NCBI GenBank assembly: GCA_929200315.1
Contig: CAKMZB010000005.1
Location: 118,534-182,533 of the forward strand
Direction of reading: 5' to 3'
Origin: an uncultured Alphaproteobacteria bacterium
Lineage (GTDB): Bacteria; Pseudomonadota; Alphaproteobacteria; Rhizobiales; Rhizobiaceae
DNA length: 64,000 nt
Below, piece by piece: positions 25,378 through 34,976 of the stretch. The position numbers and the translations under genes are program-made. The notes under the pieces were generated by a model. The model was not told where the DNA came from, made no database searches, and was given only the letters and a program-made list of their open reading frames with translations. How positions within the stretch are numbered: the first letter of the stretch is position 1; the number at the start of each line of letters is the position of its first letter.

Positions 25378-26748
25378 TCAAGTCTGAGGACTGTGATCAC
25401 CATTGTTACCCGTCATCCCCCAATTCATTTGCGGCATCTGTTTCAAAGCACTCAGCTTGCTGAACAATGAAACAACAAACGAAGCTGAGTAGGCGCAGAC
25501 AACGAAAACAACGCCGCTTTGCGGCCCCCAGCCACCCACAATTGCACCAGCAGCCAGAGCGCCAAGTGGACGGACGCCATAGATCGCTGTTTGGATAACC
25601 GCGTTGACCCTGCCCAACATGGCCGGCTGGGTGACCAATTGCCGGACCGAATTTTGAGTAATCAGCCACATGGAAGGCCCGAAACCCAAAAGGAAGAAGC
25701 AGGCATAAAGAAGAATTTCTGAGCTGCCGGATGAGAGGAAATACATCCCCAAAACCGCCAAAACACTGCTGCCCGGACCGAACAACAGGATCACGTTTGG
25801 AGCAACCCGGTCGGCAAATTGACCGATAATCCAGGTTCCCAAAATCATTGCCAATCCGAATGCAGAAAGAGCAATCCCGAACGCTCCCGGGTCGAAAAGA
25901 TAAACCTCCCGAATGAGTGGGACCAATACGACCAGGAGAGCAGAGAAGGCAAGATTCCAGAAGATGGCACAGAGTGAAATCGGCAGGAGAATATTGTGGC
26001 GCAGAACGAAGATCGCTCCCTCGCGAATTTGGCTTATCGGGCGCCTTCTCTGGACCTGTCCCATGGCGACGCTCGGCAATGCCAAGGTGTACGCCAAAGC
26101 AGCCACGGCACCCAAAGCGGCAACGCAGAACACCCAGACCGCCGCCACATCAGTCACGATCAGACCAATGATGAGGGGAACAGCGAACGAACAAACAGCG
26201 CGCGGTATTTCCACGGCAGCATTCGCACGTGCGAGACTTTTAGCTGGCACCACTTTGGGTATGATTGAAAGAGCAGCCAGCACGAACAAAACGACCCCAA
26301 AACCTGCAATCGTGACGCTGCCTCCAAACCAAAACACACTTCCGGTCAGGACACTCACCGCCGCTCCGGAGAAACCAAACAGCGACATCAGGCTGGCCGC
26401 GACAGCAAGGCTTCGCTGCTGGACGTTGTCCACGAGAATCCCGAACGGGATCGAGCCAACAAGATGGGCGAGAGACTGACACGCAACGAGAATGCCAATA
26501 ACTTCCACTGATGCATCGAAAGCCAGTGCGGCAATAAGCGGAACTGATACGAGTGCAATCTGATCCGCGAGATGCATGCCATATGCGGCTCCGGCCAATC
26601 GAGTTATTGTAGACAAAAGCGATCTCCGTTCTGTTTCTGGGCACGCTATGCCCCGATCAGAACTCCGACGACCCGATTCCTGCGCAAACCGTCGTTTGTC
26701 GGACAGGCATCCACTTGCCGTGGAAATCATCATGTTCGCGGCATTCAT
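25378..26748 (-). CDS. Major facilitator superfamily transporter
   Basis: The 456-residue protein has about twelve membrane helices after a roughly 45-residue polar N-terminus. The inter-helix motif GILVDNVQQRS near 117 and a second-half GQFADRVAPN near 322 are the MFS signature loops after helices 2 and 8. It resembles the macrolide-efflux/enterobactin-exporter-like group. The ATG at 26748 lies 23 bp after the GST stop on the same strand, so the two are probably co-transcribed. The long polar start could mean that translation begins farther in. The cargo is unknown; coupling to a glutathione transferase would suit export of a toxic compound or conjugate. Confidence 0.82.
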   Translation of the reverse strand: MNAANMMISTASGCLSDKRRFAQESGRRSSDRGIACPETERRSLLSTITRLAGAAYGMHLADQIALVSVPLIAALAFDASVEVIGILVACQSLAHLVGSIPFGILVDNVQQRSLAVAASLMSLFGFSGAAVSVLTGSVFWFGGSVTIAGFGVVLFVLAALSIIPKVVPAKSLARANAAVEIPRAVCSFAVPLIIGLIVTDVAAVWVFCVAALGAVAALAYTLALPSVAMGQVQRRRPISQIREGAIFVLRHNILLPISLCAIFWNLAFSALLVVLVPLIREVYLFDPGAFGIALSAFGLAMILGTWIIGQFADRVAPNVILLFGPGSSVLAVLGMYFLSSGSSEILLYACFFLLGFGPSMWLITQNSVRQLVTQPAMLGRVNAVIQTAIYGVRPLGALAAGAIVGGWGPQSGVVFVVCAYSASFVVSLFSKLSALKQMPQMNWGMTGNNGDHSPQT

Positions 26749-26771
26749 TCGTAATTCTTGGATAACGGATC

Positions 26772-27410
26772 TTACAATTCTTCAACGGAGTGGGGATCAA
26801 TGGAGTAGGGGTGAACTTCGGGGAGAAATCCCTCTTGCGAACGAACCCGTTCGATCCACCGCGTTACATTCACGTAGTTCTGGAGCGGTAAATTGGCCTC
26901 GTTCGCAAGATGCATATAGGCAAAGACAGCGATGTCGGCGATCGTGTATCGATCGCCGCCCAGAAAGATGTTGTCCCCCAACTCACGATCAAGAATGTCG
27001 AGCGCTTTGAGCGATAGGCTTCGTTTAGCCTCCAATATGTCTGCTGAACGGTTCTTATCTTTGCCCGTCTGCACCCAGTGGCGCAGCGTTGCGACGCCGC
27101 CCTGAACTGTTTCCCCCTCGAAGAACAGCCATTGAAACACTTTAGCCCGCGCCAGCCGACCCTTCGGCAGAAATTCAGTGCCGTCAGCCAGATACGTTAG
27201 AATTGCATTGGATTCCGCAACAATTTCACCGTTTTCTAGCTGGATTGCCGGAACGGCACCTGTTGGATTGATTGATCTGAATTCCTCAGTTTTCCCTTCA
27301 CCCTCAAAAATGCTGATCATTTTCGATTTGTAAGGCTGCTTCAGATGACTAAGCAACAGTCTGATTTTGTAGGCATTTTGTGATGGAAGATAGTCGAATA
27401 GCGTGATCAC
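26772..27410 (-). CDS. Glutathione S-transferase family protein
   Basis: The 212-residue protein has an N-terminal thioredoxin-like domain (MITLFDYLPSQNAYKIRLLL; NPTGAVPAIQL near 49-59; ESNAILTYLA near 66) and an all-helical C-terminal domain (IADIAVFAYMH near 159). These are the glutathione-binding and capping features of cytosolic GSTs. The start is a GTG at 27410, supported by alignment to the usual GST beginning, though no strong ribosome site is seen. It precedes the MFS gene by 23 bp and may detoxify electrophiles jointly with it. The substrate class cannot be read from sequence. Confidence 0.87.
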   Translation of the reverse strand: MITLFDYLPSQNAYKIRLLLSHLKQPYKSKMISIFEGEGKTEEFRSINPTGAVPAIQLENGEIVAESNAILTYLADGTEFLPKGRLARAKVFQWLFFEGETVQGGVATLRHWVQTGKDKNRSADILEAKRSLSLKALDILDRELGDNIFLGGDRYTIADIAVFAYMHLANEANLPLQNYVNVTRWIERVRSQEGFLPEVHPYSIDPHSVEEL

Positions 27411-27645
27411 CGTGAAAATTCCTCATACGGATTTTACTTTCACCAGTGCATATCCGAACTGGCTATTGGAGCGCATTCCGATTCCTGCGGCTTCTGAGAG
27501 AAAATTGTGGTCGCAGCCCCCTTTTCGCGAATTGGACGCTATAGAGAGCGTCATTCAATCTACAGTTCTGAACGGCTGGCATTGGATGAATCGACAAGAG
27601 CGTTTGGTTGCCGCCCGTTCACGCTGCACCCAGACAAATCTCTAA

Positions 27646-28314
27646 CTATGAAAGCAACGCATCGACCAGAGTCATGGCGTCTTTTCCTAGATCCGGGCCC
27701 ATAATCATCGAACCATGGCATGGGATAATCATCGTTGGTGGTGCCGAGGCCACATAGCGAGAAAACCAGTCAGAATAGACGCGTCGATCTGCAATCCCGT
27801 AAGTTGGGAATGCACCAAGCAATTCAGGAAACTTAGCAACAGCTCCAGCTTTGGTTTTTGGTCCACGAAACGCGTCAGTGACAATCCAGAGCAGATGGTC
27901 TTGCAATAACATTTCAATCCAGACCTCGCCTGTCTTTAACCCGCTTGGCTCAATAAATTTCGCATTCGGAGGCAGGACAAGTTCTGCATCTTCCAACGGA
28001 AAAATCGGCAACCCCGTTTGCTTCTCCAGCCGCAGCTTTGCAGCTGCGGTACAGCATAGTTTCGCGCTCGGAAACGCTTCTGAGTACTCCTTCAAGCCCG
28101 TGTGATGGTAATGGTTGGGAGCCAGAAGATGGGTTACCTCGCCTAAGGCTTGGAGACTCTTTCTCCCAACATCTCCCAAACCGCGCGCGGGGCTATACAG
28201 ACACAATGCGCCCGAGCCCAGCCGGATGGCAGTGCAACGTAGTTTACCCCCTTGGGCGACATAGACGCCGTCTATCCCGTTCAGACGTTCAAAAGCGGTA
28301 AGTTCAGTGCCCAT
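27646..28314 (-). CDS. DUF4336 protein, metallo-beta-lactamase-like fold
   Basis: The 222-residue protein matches the DUF4336 group. It has a start like LNGIDGVYVAQGGKLRCTAIRL, the APNHYHHTGLKEYSEAFP motif near residues 66-83, VTDAFRG near 139 and PCHGSMI near 202. The His-rich loop and the later aspartate and histidine are what a metallo-beta-lactamase fold would use to hold metal, but the canonical HxHxDH is not present. The ATG at 28314 is clear. It lies 235 bp above the GST gene on the same strand. The function of the family is unknown. Confidence 0.75.
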   Translation of the reverse strand: MGTELTAFERLNGIDGVYVAQGGKLRCTAIRLGSGALCLYSPARGLGDVGRKSLQALGEVTHLLAPNHYHHTGLKEYSEAFPSAKLCCTAAAKLRLEKQTGLPIFPLEDAELVLPPNAKFIEPSGLKTGEVWIEMLLQDHLLWIVTDAFRGPKTKAGAVAKFPELLGAFPTYGIADRRVYSDWFSRYVASAPPTMIIPCHGSMIMGPDLGKDAMTLVDALLS

Positions 28315-28427
28315 TGCTCAGTGAAACCTCGACAAAACCGAATCCACCATACGATAAATGAATTCATCGAGTTTGTTCGATCAACAAGCTTGGAAACAGT
28401 TTCACTGCTGTACGCAGTTTATCACCG

Positions 28428-28751
28428 TCAAAAGTCGTGCGTGACGCGCTCCAAAGCCCGCTTGTAAAAAATCACGCGAAGATCGGCCAGCTTTGCCACA
28501 AACCACCCAGGTTCAGGCAACCAAATCTCTTTAGCAACTGAGCGTTGGTGAAGCGTTGTGTTCCTGATGGCGATCAAACAGGCTCTGAATATTGACCAAT
28601 ATCCTGAACTGTGTAGGCATTTATTGAAGTGCGCCGGCATAAAAACTGCATTCGATAATTTGGGCAAAAAAACGCTCATTCGCTTATCAAGAATGGTTTG
28701 GATGGTCTCAAGGCGTTGAAGTTCTAAATTGCTCAACGCCGCTAGTTCCAT
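28428..28751 (-). pseudogene. Remnant of an ISNCY/IS1202-like transposase N-terminus
   Basis: The first 27 or so residues of this frame (LSNLELQRLETIQTILDKR) resemble the opening of ISNCY-group transposases, which begin with a helix-turn-helix after a similar L..E..RLE.I..I..KR stretch. After MSV the similarity stops and no frame continues the helix-turn-helix, so the gene is truncated. Repeated GCGACA-type motifs lie just upstream, as at the ends of such elements. The rest of the 107-codon frame is probably not functional. A chance resemblance cannot be excluded. Confidence 0.35.
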
Positions 28752-28792
28752 GCTTTGGTCCTGAGAAGCTTTCTGTTAGGGAAGCTTCAGAT

Positions 28793-28856
28793 TGTCGCAT
28801 CTCTGACTTTCTTAACTGTCGCATTTGTATTTTTCCGCTACATACATCAGTCGCAT
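28793..28856. repeat. Three direct GTCGCAT repeats, possible IS end
   Basis: TGTCGCAT occurs at 28793-28800 and 28817-28824, and AGTCGCAT at 28849-28856. They sit just upstream of the transposase-like remnant and read as ATGCGACA on the coding strand. Repeated transposase-binding motifs of this kind flank several insertion sequences. No matching right end or target duplication was found. The rest of the 28315-28889 intergenic region shows no gene I can support. Confidence 0.4.
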
Positions 28857-28889
28857 AAGATGGATTATGGAACTTATTTGGGGACCTAG

Positions 28890-29702
28890 TCAGGCCTCCC
28901 AGCATATTTCCAACCCATCATAAGCCGGCTCTACATGCTCTGGCGTCTCTGCAAGAACGGTTTCGTAGTCCAGCGGCGTGTGCATGTGGGTTAGGATCGC
29001 TCGCTTGGGTTTGAGCTTTTCGATCCAGCCAAGCGTCATCTCCAGGTTCATGTGGCTGGGATGTTCGCGATATTGCAGCGCGTCGATGACCCAAACGTCG
29101 AGGTTAGCAAGATAAGGCAGCGCGTCGCCGTCAACAGCACCCACGTCGCTGCAATAGGCGAAGTCGCCAATGCGAAAACCAAGAGAGTGGATCGACCCGT
29201 GAGGCTGTTGAAATGGCATCAGCTCAATCGGGCCACCAGCGCCATCTATCGTAAATGCCTTGCCCGCTGTGATGCGGTGCTCGTCCAGAATGGGCGGATA
29301 GAGCGATCCGTTTGGAGTTTCAAAGCAATAGCTGAAACTCTCATGCAGCCGTGCCGACGTCGCTGTGTCTGCCCAGACCGGCACCCGCTTGCGTGAATTG
29401 ATAACAAAGGAGCGCAGATCATCGATGCCGTGAATGTGGTCGGCATGGCCATGGGTATAGACAATGGCGTCCGCCACGGCGATCTCAGCATCCAGCATTT
29501 GCTCGCGGAAATCCGGGCCCGTGTCGATGATGATCGTCGTCGTGCCGTCAGGACCGAAGCGTTGTAGGAGAAGCGAGGCACGGCGACGGCGGTTCTTTGG
29601 GTTCGTCGGGTCACATGCACCCCAATCGCCACCGATACGCGGCACACCGGGTGAGGAACCGCAGCCGAGTATCCGTGCACGGTATGTGCCCCGATCAGCC
29701 AA
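28890..29702 (-). CDS. MBL-fold metallohydrolase (PhnP/RNase Z-like)
   Basis: The 270-residue protein has a beta-lactamase fold. It shows GCGSSPGVPR near residue 12, IDTGPDFREQML near 57, the metal motif THGHADHIHG near 81-90, and later DALQY near 196 and THMHTPLDY near 224. It belongs to the group that often follows tatD in alphaproteobacteria and is related to PhnP phosphodiesterases. The start is taken as TTG 29702, because GAGG lies 6 bases upstream and the frame then overlaps the tatD stop by 8 bp; longer frames run deep into tatD. It is the last gene of the metG-tatD operon. The substrate is unknown, probably a cyclic phosphodiester. Confidence 0.82.
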   Translation of the reverse strand: MADRGTYRARILGCGSSPGVPRIGGDWGACDPTNPKNRRRRASLLLQRFGPDGTTTIIIDTGPDFREQMLDAEIAVADAIVYTHGHADHIHGIDDLRSFVINSRKRVPVWADTATSARLHESFSYCFETPNGSLYPPILDEHRITAGKAFTIDGAGGPIELMPFQQPHGSIHSLGFRIGDFAYCSDVGAVDGDALPYLANLDVWVIDALQYREHPSHMNLEMTLGWIEKLKPKRAILTHMHTPLDYETVLAETPEHVEPAYDGLEICWEA

Positions 29703-30510
29703 GCCCAACCTCGTTGTCGCCAGGCAAGTCGCGTGGCACACGGTTGAAGAGATCGAAGAAATTATCCGTGGTCTGCGTCCAGAGCGCCCCGCGCTCCATG
29801 CCCCAGACCTCGGCCAGAACATCCGCCGTGTGCGCCGTATAGGCCGGTTCGTTGCGCTTGCCACGGTTCGGCATGGGCGCGAGATAGGGTGCGTCGGTTT
29901 CAACCAGCACCCTGTCGCGCGGCATTTCAGCGGCAATCTCGCGAATTTCCGCGCTGTTCTTAAAGGTTAGGATGCCGGAAAAAGAGACGTAAAGCCCAAG
30001 ATCAATGCCGCGCCGCGCCAGCTCCGCGCCGGAAGAAAAGCAATGCAACACGGCCGGGAAGGCTCCTGCCCGTGTCTCTTCCTCCAGGATCGCAATCATG
30101 TCCTCATCGGCGCTGCGCGCGTGGATGACGAGCGGCAAACCGGTCTCCCGCGCGGCGGAGATGTGACGGCGAAAACCCGTGGTCTGCGCTTCCCGCGGGG
30201 CCTTGTCGTAATGGTAGTCGAGCCCCGCTTCTCCCAATCCCACAACCAGCGGATCATCGGCGAAGGCAATGAGATCCTCCACCGTCACGTCGAGCTCTTC
30301 ATCGGCGTTGTGGGGATGGGTGCCAGCGGTGCAGTAGATGCCCTCAAAGCGCTCTGCGACGGCGCGTACCTGCTCAAATTTCTTCACCCGCGTGCAAATC
30401 GTCACCATCCGCCCAATCCCGGCGTTGCGGGCATTGACGACGATCGCGTCGAGCTCGTCGGCGAAATCAGGAAAATCGAGGTGGCAATGGCTGTCGACCA
30501 GAAACGTCAT
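29695..30510 (-). CDS. tatD: TatD-family metal-dependent hydrolase / DNase
   Basis: The 271-residue TIM-barrel protein has all TatD motifs: DSHCHLDFP near residues 6-14, GTHPHNA near 63, GEAGLDYHYDKAP near 92, VIHARSAD near 127, HCFSSG near 155 and ETDAPYLAP near 203. TatD proteins are Mg-dependent 3'-5' exonucleases. The ATG at 30510 shares one base with the metG stop (TAATG), indicating translational coupling. The order dac-tmk-holB-metG-tatD-MBL is conserved widely in alphaproteobacteria, which supports both identity and start. Confidence 0.93.
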   Translation of the reverse strand: MTFLVDSHCHLDFPDFADELDAIVVNARNAGIGRMVTICTRVKKFEQVRAVAERFEGIYCTAGTHPHNADEELDVTVEDLIAFADDPLVVGLGEAGLDYHYDKAPREAQTTGFRRHISAARETGLPLVIHARSADEDMIAILEEETRAGAFPAVLHCFSSGAELARRGIDLGLYVSFSGILTFKNSAEIREIAAEMPRDRVLVETDAPYLAPMPNRGKRNEPAYTAHTADVLAEVWGMERGALWTQTTDNFFDLFNRVPRDLPGDNEVGLG

Positions 30511-32036
30511 TACGCCTCCAGCCGCGGGAAGACGCCTTCAGGCTTGTCGATCACCGTCTCGACGAGGGGTGTCGCCAAGGCCGCAAAATCGCGTGCGTTT
30601 TCAGGCACTTTGAGAATGTCGAGCAAGGCCCCTGTCCCATTGGGTATGGCTGGCTGCGCCATGATTGCGACCTGACGGACCACTTCTGCGGTGACGTAGA
30701 GCACGGCCGCCATCCGGTCTGGGTCGGTTTTCTTCAACGCCCAGGGTTCGCTTGCCGCAAAATAGCGGTTGGCCTCCGCCACCACGGCCCAGATGGCGGC
30801 AAGAGCTTCGTGGATGCGCTGGCGGTCAACGGCATCGCGCACCTTTGGCAGAGTCTCGGCGACCATTTCCAGAATGGCCTCGTCTTCGACCGTCAACAGG
30901 TTCGGCGCTGAAAGGCGGCCGTCGCAATTCTTAAAAGCCATCGAAAGCGAGCGTTGAGCGAGGTTGCCGAGATCATTTGCGAGATCCGCATTGACCCGCG
31001 CCACAATGGTCTCCTCGCTATAGCTGCCGTCCTGGCCAAAGGGCACCTCTCGCAGCAGAAAATAGCGGAATTGGTCCAGGCCAAAACGCTCGACCAGAGC
31101 GAAGGGATCAATAGCATTGCCCGCTGACTTACCGATCTTAGCTCCGTCCGCCAGCAACATCCCGTGCCCATAGACACGCTTGGGCACCGGCAATCCCGCA
31201 GACATCAGGAAAGCTGGCCAATAGACCGTGTGGAAACGCGTGATGTCCTTGCCAATGATGTGAACATCGGCTGGCCAATATCGCCATAATTCTGCATTTT
31301 CATCAGGGTACCCAAGTGCGCTAATGTAATTTGTAAGCGCATCCACCCACACATACATGACATGCCCCGGCGCATCCGGAACCGGCACGCCCCAGTCAAA
31401 GGTCGTGCGGGAGATAGAGAGATCGCGAAGGCCACCGCTGACGAACGAGACTATCTCATTGCGCGTGGATTGCGGACCGATGAAGTCCGGATTGGCGTCA
31501 TAGTGGGCAAGCAAGCGGTCCTGCCAGGCGGAAAGGCGGAAGAAGTAGCTTTCTTCCTCAATCCACTCGACCTCGGTGCCCTGGGGACCGATGCGTGTGC
31601 CATCTTCGGTGAGTGTCGTCTCATCCTCACCGTAATACGCCTCGTCCCGCACCGAATACCAACCGGCGTAGGAATCCTTATAGATGTCGCCATTGGCTTC
31701 CATCGCCTTCCAGATGGCCTGGCAGGCAGCGTGGTGACGCTCTTCTGTGGTGCGGATGAAATCATCGTGCGACGCGCCAAGAGTGTCCGCCATTTCACGA
31801 AAACGCGCAGCGTTCCGCTCCGCGAGATCTTCAACGGCAACCCCTTCCTCCCGCGCGGTCTTCACCATTTTCTGCCCATGCTCGTCGGTGCCTGTGAGAA
31901 AACGCACGTCATAGCCATCGAGCCGCTTGAACCGCGCGAGCGCATCGGTCGCGATCAGCTCATAGGCATGGCCGATATGGGGCGATCCATTGGGATAGGA
32001 GATCGCGGTGGTGATGTAGAACGTTTTGCCGTCCAT
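30510..32036 (-). CDS. metG: Methionyl-tRNA synthetase
   Basis: The 508-residue class I synthetase has the HIGH motif as HIGHAYE near residue 20, and a KMSKS equivalent KIGKSAGN near 304 in a typical loop. The [13 protein letters not shown] insert near 125 lacks zinc cysteines, as in the short alphaproteobacterial form, and there is no C-terminal tRNA-binding domain. It charges tRNA-Met in the cytoplasm. The start is the ATG at 32036 ([17 protein letters not shown]), since upstream in-frame codons give no family match and run into holB. It is coupled to tatD by a one-base overlap. Confidence 0.95.
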   Translation of the reverse strand: MDGKTFYITTAISYPNGSPHIGHAYELIATDALARFKRLDGYDVRFLTGTDEHGQKMVKTAREEGVAVEDLAERNAARFREMADTLGASHDDFIRTTEERHHAACQAIWKAMEANGDIYKDSYAGWYSVRDEAYYGEDETTLTEDGTRIGPQGTEVEWIEEESYFFRLSAWQDRLLAHYDANPDFIGPQSTRNEIVSFVSGGLRDLSISRTTFDWGVPVPDAPGHVMYVWVDALTNYISALGYPDENAELWRYWPADVHIIGKDITRFHTVYWPAFLMSAGLPVPKRVYGHGMLLADGAKIGKSAGNAIDPFALVERFGLDQFRYFLLREVPFGQDGSYSEETIVARVNADLANDLGNLAQRSLSMAFKNCDGRLSAPNLLTVEDEAILEMVAETLPKVRDAVDRQRIHEALAAIWAVVAEANRYFAASEPWALKKTDPDRMAAVLYVTAEVVRQVAIMAQPAIPNGTGALLDILKVPENARDFAALATPLVETVIDKPEGVFPRLEA

Positions 32037-32070
32037 GAGTTCCGTCCGGTCTGCGCTGGCCGTCAACCGC

Positions 32071-33093
32071 TCACGCCGCTGCGGGGAACCGCCCGTTTTG
32101 CGCAAAGATTGCGGAAAAGAGGTTCAGGATCACCTGCTTGCGGTCGAGATTGTAGGCGTCGGCCAGCCGTATGCTTTCGCCCATGCTCTCCCATACCTCC
32201 GCCCAGCCCGCAACTGCCGAGAGCGATGCACCACGCGCAGCCCGTGGCCGTTCCGCAATCCAGGACAGGGTAAGGTCGAGAAACAAGGCGTGGTCGGTGA
32301 GGCGAGCGACAGGAGCGAGAGAATCCGCGACCTTATGGGCCAGCAGCCAATCCTGTGCGCTACCGCTGGCATTGGCCGCAACCAGTCGCTCAAAAATGGC
32401 GTAGTCGTCCATCAATTTTCCATCGCGCAGCACCAGCGCGCGCCGCATGGACCCGCCTGCTGCTGAGGCAATACGCGCATCATTGGCGGGCGAACCTTCA
32501 GGTTGGAGTTTCGGCAGTGTCTCCGCAATGGTCTGCGCCGCGATGCCTTCCAGCCGCACGTGTTGGCAACGGGAGCGCACTGTGGGCAGCAAACGGCCGG
32601 GGGAATGGGAGAGGACGAAGATCAGCGCACCCTTGGGCGGCTCCTCCAGCAGTTTCAAAAGTGCGTTTGCACCTGCATTGTTCAAGTCATCGGCCGCATC
32701 AATGATGCCAATGCGCCGGCCACCCGCTCCCGCCGTCAGCGTGAAAAAGTGCTGGAGATTGCGCACATGATCAATGGGGATTTGCGTGCGGAATTTCTTG
32801 GTCTTTTCATCCCACGGCACGGAAAGATGCATGATGTTTGGGTGCGCACCGCGCGCCACTTGCCCTCGAACGGCCTCACTGTCTCCAAGAAGGTGGCGCG
32901 CCATAGAGAACGCAAAGGTTGCCTTGCCGACACCTCGCGTGCCCGTCAGCAACAGAGCGTGGTGGCCGCTTCCCTCGCGATACGGTGCCAGGACGCGCTC
33001 CAGCAATTCACCGTGCTGGACCAGCAATTCGTTCTCATCCGGCAACGGAACACCGTCGATCCGATCCGGCGCGAGGCGCTCTTCCTCGATCAT
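32071..33093 (-). CDS. holB: DNA polymerase III subunit delta'
   Basis: The 340-residue AAA+ clamp-loader subunit has a Walker A-like GTRGVGKAT near residue 50, an IDAADDLN region near 133 and [20 protein letters not shown] near 144-163, ending in the SRC motif (TVRSRCQH near 171). It helps load the beta clamp during replication. The ATG at 33093 overlaps the last bases of tmk, and the stop is 34 bp before metG. The tmk-holB pairing is seen in many bacteria, and gene order here is standard for the class. Confidence 0.93.
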   Translation of the reverse strand: MIEEERLAPDRIDGVPLPDENELLVQHGELLERVLAPYREGSGHHALLLTGTRGVGKATFAFSMARHLLGDSEAVRGQVARGAHPNIMHLSVPWDEKTKKFRTQIPIDHVRNLQHFFTLTAGAGGRRIGIIDAADDLNNAGANALLKLLEEPPKGALIFVLSHSPGRLLPTVRSRCQHVRLEGIAAQTIAETLPKLQPEGSPANDARIASAAGGSMRRALVLRDGKLMDDYAIFERLVAANASGSAQDWLLAHKVADSLAPVARLTDHALFLDLTLSWIAERPRAARGASLSAVAGWAEVWESMGESIRLADAYNLDRKQVILNLFSAIFAQNGRFPAAA

Positions 33094-33734
33094 TGTGCGG
33101 CGCGATCCAGATAGGCTTTGACCGCCTTCTGAACGTTCTTCTTTACTGTCTCTTCGTCGACGGATGCGTCAATCACCACACAGCGATGAGGTTCACGAGC
33201 GGCGATGTCGAGGAAAGCCCGGCGGCGCACATGCTGCTGGTCGAGCTGGTCCTGCTCATAGCGGTCCGGCCCTTCTTCAGCCCAGACTTTCGCGGCTCGC
33301 TCCAAACCTTCAACGGGATCAATGTCAAAGATCAGCGTGAGATCCGGCGCGGCGCCTTCCACAACGGCGCGCTGCATAGGTTCAAGCACGGCCTCAGGCA
33401 CGCCACCGCTCACACCTTGATAGACGCGACTTGAATCAATGTAACGGTCGCAGATGACTACCGCACCGCTCTCTAATGCCGGACGGATGATGTTTTGCAC
33501 ATTGTCAGCCCGCGCGGCGGCAAAGAGCGCAGCTTCCGCCACCGGGCCAAGATGCTTGGCTTTGCCAGAAAGAACAGCATGGCGCACCGCCTCCGCCCCC
33601 GGTGTACCGCCGGGTTCGCGTGTGGTGAGCACATCGAATTTCTTGGTGAGCAGCCAGGCTTCCAGATGACCCATCTGGGTGGATTTCCCGGCCCCTTCCC
33701 CGCCTTCCAGTGTGATGAGATGTCCGCGCGCCAC
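33090..33734 (-). CDS. tmk: Thymidylate kinase
   Basis: The 214-residue P-loop kinase has LITLEGGEGAGKSTQ near residues 5-19, the TREPGGTPGAEAVR motif near 38-51 and DRYIDSSRVYQG near 94-105. It phosphorylates dTMP to dTDP. The GTG at 33734 gives MARGHLITLEGGEG, the usual family start, and follows the dac stop by 5 bp. A TTG at 33743 is in frame but overlaps that stop and adds three residues. The gene overlaps holB by 4 bp. Confidence 0.94.
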   Translation of the reverse strand: MARGHLITLEGGEGAGKSTQMGHLEAWLLTKKFDVLTTREPGGTPGAEAVRHAVLSGKAKHLGPVAEAALFAAARADNVQNIIRPALESGAVVICDRYIDSSRVYQGVSGGVPEAVLEPMQRAVVEGAAPDLTLIFDIDPVEGLERAAKVWAEEGPDRYEQDQLDQQHVRRRAFLDIAAREPHRCVVIDASVDEETVKKNVQKAVKAYLDRAAQ

Positions 33735-33739
33735 CCCGG

Positions 33740-34903
33740 TCAATCCAGTGTCACGGCGCCGACAAGCAGCTCCTGCACCGCGTCGATGGAGCGCTGGAAG
33801 ACCGAGCCAACGCCAACATCCTGCGCGGCGTAAAGCGGTGTTTGCTGTGTGACCTTGCCGTCAACGCTGACCTCCAATGTTGCCAGGCGGGTTCCTTCCT
33901 GCACCGGCGCGGGGATCGGGCCATCGAAGACGATCTCGGCTCGAAGCAGATCACGGAAACCGACCGGTACGAAGATGCGCAGCGGACCTTCCGCCCGCAG
34001 CGGCACGCCAGAACGTTCGCCGCCATACATGGTCGCCTCACCGACTACTTCCCCGGTATCGAAAAGGTCGATGGAGCGAAACGCACGGAAGGACCAGCGC
34101 AGCATCTTCACTGCTTCTGCCTGGCGCTGGCGGGCACTTTCCATGCCGTTGAGCACGATAATCACGCGCCGGCCATCCTGCACGGCGCTGGCCACGAGGC
34201 CATAGCCAGAGGCAGAGGTGAAACCGGTTTTCAGACCGTCCGCCCCCTCTACACGCCCCAGAACCGGGTTCCGATTGCGCTGGGTGATGTTGTTCCAGGT
34301 AAAAGATTCCTCGGAGTAGATTTTGTACATATCCGGGTAAGTGCGGATGATGTGTCGCCCTAAAAGAGCCAGCTCTCGCGCTGTCACGTTTTGGTCCGGA
34401 TCAGGAAGGCCCGTCGAATTGCGGAACTGGGATGCCTTCAGCCCAATGCGCCGGGCGCGCTGGTTCATGAGGCCGGCAAAAGCAACCTCAGACCCCGCCA
34501 TGCCCTCAGCAATTGCAATGGAGGCATCATTACCCGATTGGACAATGACGCCGCGGATCAGGTCTTCAAGACGCACATCGCTGTTGAGCTTTGCAAACAT
34601 CGCCGAGCCACCTGAGCCGGAGCCTCCGCGCCGCCAGGCATCCTCTGAAATGGTGAAAGTGGAATCGAGCGTGAGCTGGCCGGATTTCAGCGCGTCGAAC
34701 ACCACTTCCATGGTCATGAGTTTGGCCATGGAAGCAGGTGGCATGAGCTGGTCGGCGTTCTTCTGGTAGAGAACCGACGCCGTGTCGTAGTCCATCACAA
34801 CGGCTTGCTTTGCCTGGGTGTCAAAGCTTTGTGCCGCCGCCGGCATCAGCGAAAGGCAAAAAGCCGTAAGGAGAAGAAAGGCGGAACGCACGAACAGGTT
34901 CAT
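33740..34903 (-). CDS. D-alanyl-D-alanine carboxypeptidase (S11 family, DacC/PBP5-like)
   Basis: The 387-residue protein has a Sec signal (about 1-24, cleaved after AAA) and the three penicilloyl-serine motifs: SMAK near residue 58, SGN near 120 and KTG near 220. The C-terminal PBP5 domain follows near 270, and a terminal amphipathic stretch probably holds it on the outer face of the inner membrane. It trims pentapeptide side chains of peptidoglycan. The ATG at 34903 is clear. It lies after rlpA in the same direction and 5 bp before tmk, so cell-wall and replication genes share the operon. Confidence 0.92.
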   Translation of the reverse strand: MNLFVRSAFLLLTAFCLSLMPAAAQSFDTQAKQAVVMDYDTASVLYQKNADQLMPPASMAKLMTMEVVFDALKSGQLTLDSTFTISEDAWRRGGSGSGGSAMFAKLNSDVRLEDLIRGVIVQSGNDASIAIAEGMAGSEVAFAGLMNQRARRIGLKASQFRNSTGLPDPDQNVTARELALLGRHIIRTYPDMYKIYSEESFTWNNITQRNRNPVLGRVEGADGLKTGFTSASGYGLVASAVQDGRRVIIVLNGMESARQRQAEAVKMLRWSFRAFRSIDLFDTGEVVGEATMYGGERSGVPLRAEGPLRIFVPVGFRDLLRAEIVFDGPIPAPVQEGTRLATLEVSVDGKVTQQTPLYAAQDVGVGSVFQRSIDAVQELLVGAVTLD

Positions 34904-34920
34904 AAAAAGCAGCCGTCTGA

Positions 34921-34956
34921 CGGGTCAGGGGAATTGAAACGATAGGCCCCTGCCCG
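34921..34956 (-). terminator. Hairpin between rlpA and dac genes
   Basis: CGGGTCAGGGG and CCCCTGCCCG pair over ten bases with a single bulge and a 15-base loop. It lies in the 73-bp gap between rlpA and the carboxypeptidase gene. No T-tract follows, so it may be an attenuator or mRNA-processing structure and not a full terminator. Confidence 0.4.
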
Positions 34957-34976
34957 CTGCCTTTCAACCGAAAGGA

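Noticed and set aside
27403-27645. An 80-codon frame between the GST and DUF4336 genes on the + strand
   Set aside because: It overlaps the GST start, has no family resemblance and ends without support; I treat the 235-bp gap as non-coding.
31362-32273. A 303-codon open frame opposite metG and holB
   Set aside because: It crosses two well-supported genes and shows no domain; it is a shadow frame.
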